Shown here in pieces: positions 60,817 to 64,000 of a stretch of DNA of 64,000 bases. Position numbers and translations under genes: made by a program. The number at the start of each line of letters is the position of its first letter. Within the stretch, counting starts at the first letter, position 1. The notes below the pieces were generated by a model that saw only the letters and a list, made by a program, of their open reading frames with translations, was not told where the DNA came from and made no database searches. Location: positions 62,001-126,000 of the forward strand of contig NZ_BBLX01000005.1 in the NCBI RefSeq assembly GCF_000971155.1. The letters are read 5' to 3'. This DNA comes from Demequina maris (lineage in GTDB: Bacteria > Actinomycetota > Actinomycetes > Actinomycetales > Demequinaceae).

Positions 60817-63273
60817 CTACTCGTTGTCGCCGTCGGTTGCGAGCGCGCCCGAGAGCTTGGCCTGCACCTCGGTGCCGGCGCCGGACCAGACCCACTCGGC
60901 GACCTCGGGGAGGTCGGCGCCGGTCTCGTACGCGTAGCGCTGGGCCTCGAAGCGCTTGTCCTGCAGCTTCTGGCGCAGCGACGCGGCGCGGCCGCCGAGC
61001 GACGGGACGCGGTCGATGACGTCCATCACCAGGTGGTAGCGGTCGATGTCGTTGACCATCGCCATGTCGAACGGCGAAGTGGTGGTGCCCTCCTCCTTGA
61101 ACCCGCGCACGTGCAGGTTCGGGTGGCCGTTGCGGCGGTAGGTGAGGCGGTGGATGAGCCACGGGTAGCCGTGGTAGTTCATGATGATCGGCTTGTCCGA
61201 CGTGAAGAGCTGGTCGAACTCGCGGTCCGACATGCCGTGCGGGTGCTCCTTCTCCGGCTGCAGGCGCATGAGGTCGACCACGTTGACCATGCGGACCTTG
61301 AGGTCGGGCAGCTCCTGACGGATGATGTCGATCGCCGCGAGCACCTCCATCGTCGGCACGTCGCCGATGCCGCACATCACCACGTCGGGCTCCTCGCCCA
61401 GCGGCACGTTGGACGCGAAGTCCCAGATGCCGGCGCCGCGCGCGAAGTGGTTCTCGGCCTCCTCGATGGTGAGCCACTGGGCCTGCGGCTGCTTGCCGGC
61501 GACGACGACGTTGACGCGGTCGCGGCTGCGCAGGCAGTGGTCGTAGGTGGCGAGCAGGGTGTTCGCGTCGGCAGGCAGGTAGACGCGCACGACCTCGGCC
61601 TTCTTGTTGACCACGTGGTCGATGAAGCCCGGGTCCTGGTGCGAGAAGCCGTTGTGGTCCTGGCGCCACACGTGCGAGGACAGCAGGTAGTTGAGCGACG
61701 GGATGGGCCGGCGCCACGGCAGCTCGTGCGCGACCTTGAGCCACTTCGCGTGCTGGTTGAACATCGAGTCGACGATGTGGATGAACGCCTCGTAGCTGGT
61801 GAAGAGCCCGTGGCGGCCTGTGAGGTTGTACGCCTCGAGCCAGCCCTGGCACTGGTGCTCCGACAGCATCTCGACCACGCGGCCTTCGTGGCCCATCGGG
61901 CCGTCGTCCGGGTCGATCTCCGCGTTCCACACCTTCTGCGTGACGTCGAGGACCGCCTGGATGCGGTTCGACGCGAGCTCGTCGGGCGCGAAGATGCGGA
62001 AGTTGTCGGGGTTGTTCTCCATGACCCCGCGCAGGAAGTTGCCGAGCGTGCGGGTCGCCTCGCCGATCTCGGCGCCGGGCGCCGGCACGTCCACCGCGAA
62101 GTCGCGGTAGTCGGGCATGACCAGGTCCTTCATCAGCAGGCCGCCGTTGGCCTCGGGGCGTGCCGACATCCGCAGCTCGCCCTCCGGGACCGTCGCGAGC
62201 ACGGCGGGCTTGACCACGCCGTCCTCGTCGAACAGGTCGTCGGGGCCGTACGACTGCAGCCACGCCTCGAGGGTGTGGAGGTGGTCGTCGGTGTCACGGG
62301 CGTTCGACAGCGGCACCTGGTGCGCGCGCCACGAGCCCTCGGTGCGCTTGCCGTCGATCGACGGCGGGCACGTCCAGCCCTTGGGGGTGCGCAGCACGAT
62401 CATCGGCCAGCGGGGGCGGTCCATGTTCGGGTTCACCTTCGCCTCGGCCTTGATCGCGGCGATCTCGTCCATGACCTCGTCCATGAGCTCCGCGTAGCGG
62501 CGGTGGAACGAGGCCGGCGACTCGTCGTCGAAGCCGGCGGTGAAGAAGTGCGGCTTGTGGCCGTAGCCCACCATGAGCGCCTCGAGCTCCTCGTCGCCGA
62601 TACGCGCGAGCACGGTCGGGTTGGCGATCTTGTAGCCGTTGAGGTGCAGGATCGGCAGCACGACGCCGTCGGTGGCCGGGTTGATGAACTTGTTGGAGTG
62701 CCAGCTGGTGGCGAGGGGGCCGGTCTCGGCCTCGCCGTCGCCGACCACCGCCGCGACCAGGAGGTCCGGGTTGTCGAAGGCCGCGCCGTACGCGTGCGAG
62801 AGGGCGTAGCCGAGCTCGCCGCCCTCGTGGATCGAGCCAGGCGTCTCGGGCGCGACGTGCGAGGGGATGCCGCCCGGGAAGGAGAACTGCTTGAAGAGGC
62901 GCTGCAGGCCGCGCTCGTCCTCGGAGATCTCCGGGTAGGTCTCGTTGTAGGTGCCCTCGAGGTAGCTCGCCGCGACGAGGCCGGGGCCGCCGTGGCCGGG
63001 GCCGATGATGTACATCGTCGGCTGCTGGCGCGTCGAGATCATGCGGTTGAGGTGCGTGTAGATGAAGTTGAGGCCGGGCGTGGTGCCCCAGTGGCCCACG
63101 AGGCGCTTCTTCACGTGGTCGCGGTGCAGCGGCTCGCGCAGGAGGGGGTTGTCGAGCAGGTAGATCTGGCCAACGGACATGTAGTTGGCCGTCCGCCACC
63201 ACAGGTCGATGGCCTCGACCTCGGCATCGGTGACGGAATCCGCAGTGCGGGGGGACCAGGGCGTCGGTGCCAT
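60817..63273 (-). CDS. xfp: xylulose-5-phosphate/fructose-6-phosphate phosphoketolase
   Basis: 818 residues from ATG 63273, which is five bases after GGAGG; ATGs at 63276 and 63285 are alternatives. The thiamine enzyme splits xylulose-5-phosphate, and often fructose-6-phosphate, into acetyl phosphate and a shorter sugar phosphate. [36 protein letters not shown] and [22 protein letters not shown] are signature segments. The upstream ackA would turn acetyl phosphate into acetate and ATP. Confidence 0.97.
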   Translation of the reverse strand: MAPTPWSPRTADSVTDAEVEAIDLWWRTANYMSVGQIYLLDNPLLREPLHRDHVKKRLVGHWGTTPGLNFIYTHLNRMISTRQQPTMYIIGPGHGGPGLVAASYLEGTYNETYPEISEDERGLQRLFKQFSFPGGIPSHVAPETPGSIHEGGELGYALSHAYGAAFDNPDLLVAAVVGDGEAETGPLATSWHSNKFINPATDGVVLPILHLNGYKIANPTVLARIGDEELEALMVGYGHKPHFFTAGFDDESPASFHRRYAELMDEVMDEIAAIKAEAKVNPNMDRPRWPMIVLRTPKGWTCPPSIDGKRTEGSWRAHQVPLSNARDTDDHLHTLEAWLQSYGPDDLFDEDGVVKPAVLATVPEGELRMSARPEANGGLLMKDLVMPDYRDFAVDVPAPGAEIGEATRTLGNFLRGVMENNPDNFRIFAPDELASNRIQAVLDVTQKVWNAEIDPDDGPMGHEGRVVEMLSEHQCQGWLEAYNLTGRHGLFTSYEAFIHIVDSMFNQHAKWLKVAHELPWRRPIPSLNYLLSSHVWRQDHNGFSHQDPGFIDHVVNKKAEVVRVYLPADANTLLATYDHCLRSRDRVNVVVAGKQPQAQWLTIEEAENHFARGAGIWDFASNVPLGEEPDVVMCGIGDVPTMEVLAAIDIIRQELPDLKVRMVNVVDLMRLQPEKEHPHGMSDREFDQLFTSDKPIIMNYHGYPWLIHRLTYRRNGHPNLHVRGFKEEGTTTSPFDMAMVNDIDRYHLVMDVIDRVPSLGGRAASLRQKLQDKRFEAQRYAYETGADLPEVAEWVWSGAGTEVQAKLSGALATDGDNE

Positions 63274-63311
63274 CATTTCCTCCATCTCGGGTACCCGTTC
63301 AGCATTCCATG

Positions 63312-63323
63312 GTGAACGTTCAC
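63312..63323. promoter_or_regulatory. palindromic operator upstream of xfp
   Basis: GTGAACGTTCAC is a perfect 12-bp palindrome about 40 bases before the xfp start codon, in an AT-richer spot. It resembles LacI- or GntR-type half-sites. The regulator is not in the window. Confidence 0.65.
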
Positions 63324-63429
63324 ACGGCGCGGCGAAGGTCCTGATTCGTGTGCGAATTCCCGGTGAACGGGGCGGCTGCCGGCGACTGCCGCATCGTCCC
63401 GGCGCCCTTCCGCGACCCGCTCCCGACGC

Positions 63430-63504
63430 AACCGGCGTACGGGACCGGGTGCGCCGCGCATCGTGCCTGGTACGGAAGTTCGAGGCGGGCGACGTACGCC
63501 GGTT
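63430..63504. repeat. 75-bp inverted-repeat intergenic element, copy 2
   Basis: Ends AACCGGCGTAC (63430-63440) and GTACGCCGGTT (63494-63504). The centre CGCGCATCGTGCCTGG is the reverse complement of the centre of copy 1 at 48499-48580. Spacing is 23 bases on one side and 13-14 on the other in both, so the two are the same element in opposite orientation. Flanking spacer sequence is not conserved, which suggests selection on the arms and centre. Confidence 0.7.
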
Positions 63505-63593
63505 CGGTGAAGGGGGGCGGGGTGGAGCGGGCCGGAGACGCGACGAGGGCCGGCCCCCTCGCGGGAGACCGGCCCTCGTGGACGATGCGGCGG

Positions 63594-64000
63594 CTAGGAG
63601 ACCGACGCGATCGACTGCAGCGCGATCTCGCGCTCCTCGTTGGTCGGGATGACCCAGACCTGGACGCGCGAGGCGTCGGTCGAGATGAGGGTCTCCTGCT
63701 TCTTGCGGCCCGCGTTGCGCTCCTCGTCGATCTCGATGCCGAGCTCCTCGAGGCCCTTGAGCGACTCGAGGCGGACGATGTCGTCGTTCTCGCCGACGCC
63801 GGCGGTGAACACGATCGCGTCGAGGCCGCCGAGCTGCGCCATGTACTGGCCGACGTAGCCCTTGATGCGGCGGGTGTAGATGTCGAGCGCGACCTTGGCC
63901 TCGTGGCTGCCCTCGTCGATCGCCTTGTGCACGTCGCGCATGTCCGAGTAGCCGGTGAGGCCGAGCATGCCGGAGCGCTTGTTGAACAGGTCGTCGATCT
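63594..64000 (-). CDS. ackA: acetate kinase, C-terminal part
   Basis: The last 134 residues; the start lies beyond the window. It makes ATP and acetate from acetyl phosphate. The segment [16 protein letters not shown] and the nucleotide-site FTAGVGEND are typical. The end, [16 protein letters not shown], is normal. Together with xfp it forms the phosphoketolase-acetate route. A motif copy (63580) follows five bases after the stop. Confidence 0.96.
   Translation of the reverse strand, partial: IDDLFNKRSGMLGLTGYSDMRDVHKAIDEGSHEAKVALDIYTRRIKGYVGQYMAQLGGLDAIVFTAGVGENDDIVRLESLKGLEELGIEIDEERNAGRKKQETLISTDASRVQVWVIPTNEEREIALQSIASVS

Larger units (their letters stand above)
63274..63593. other. intergenic region between ackA and xfp
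   Basis: 320 bases without a gene. From right to left it holds a motif copy at 63580 just after ackA, the 75-bp element at 63430-63504, another motif copy at 63390, and the dyad at 63312. The two metabolic genes therefore have separate control. Confidence 0.8.

Overview
The window is a gene-dense chromosomal segment from a very GC-rich (about 70% or more by eye) Gram-positive actinobacterium. Evidence for this is the gene order of the str, S10-spc and alpha ribosomal operons, a WhiB regulator, a CIRCE-controlled groES without groEL beside it, a GuaB3 paralogue, a LysG/LysE pair, and many GTG or leaderless starts. A Micrococcales member near Cellulomonadaceae or Demequinaceae is the best guess. 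No tRNA, rRNA, CRISPR array, transposase or prophage gene was seen.

Layout. 1-4063: end of the str operon (rpsL tail, rpsG, fusA, tuf), closed by a UUCG-loop terminator. 4304-16702: S10-spc block from rpsJ to rplO, a terminator, then secY-adk-map. 16846-18612: three small paralogues with variant leucine-rich repeats, lying between map and infA. 18663-22611: infA-rpmJ-rpsM-rpsK-rpoA-rplQ-truA (no rpsD). 22640-25118: rplM-rpsI with its own promoter, then glmM. 25315-32919: a DedA protein, a methyltransferase, coaA, and a cell-wall and tRNA-modification run glmS-acpS-alr-tsaE-tsaB-rimI. 32991-43907: accessory genes around tsaD (GH65 maltose phosphorylase, nitroreductase, GH3 lipoprotein, LysG/LysE, sulfatase with its radical-SAM maturase, a small double-HTH protein). 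43904-53411: THUMP-like methyltransferase, groES, whiB, guaB, TauE-type permease, gdhA, exonuclease, guaB3, alcohol dehydrogenase. 53431-64000: ACT protein and malate/lactate-type dehydrogenase, ABC-F ATPase, class I amidotransferase, DUF3054 protein, quinone-oxidoreductase-like protein, a secreted protein, phosphoketolase (xfp) and the C-terminal part of ackA.

How the genes work together. The first 25 kb supplies translation, RNA polymerase alpha and Sec export. GlmM and GlmS feed UDP-GlcNAc synthesis and Alr supplies D-alanine for the wall. CoaA and AcpS supply CoA and holo-ACP. TsaB, TsaD and TsaE make t6A on tRNA. GuaB and GuaB3 belong to the guanine nucleotide branch. Xfp and AckA form a phosphoketolase route from sugar phosphate to acetate and ATP, and the maltose phosphorylase could feed sugar phosphates into it.

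The most unusual signal is not a gene. The 10-mer GGACGATGCG (reverse complement CGCATCGTCC) occurs 32 times by my hand count, all after position 15,545. Chance expectation at this base composition is below one. The two orientations are equal (16 and 16). Twelve copies are intergenic, and several form inverted pairs that make hairpins. Inside genes the motif forces codons that are otherwise scarce here (GAT, GCA). This is what a DNA-uptake-type or other genome-wide recognition sequence would look like. A second, possibly related signal is a family of 75-bp intergenic inverted-repeat elements carrying a variant of the motif at the centre.
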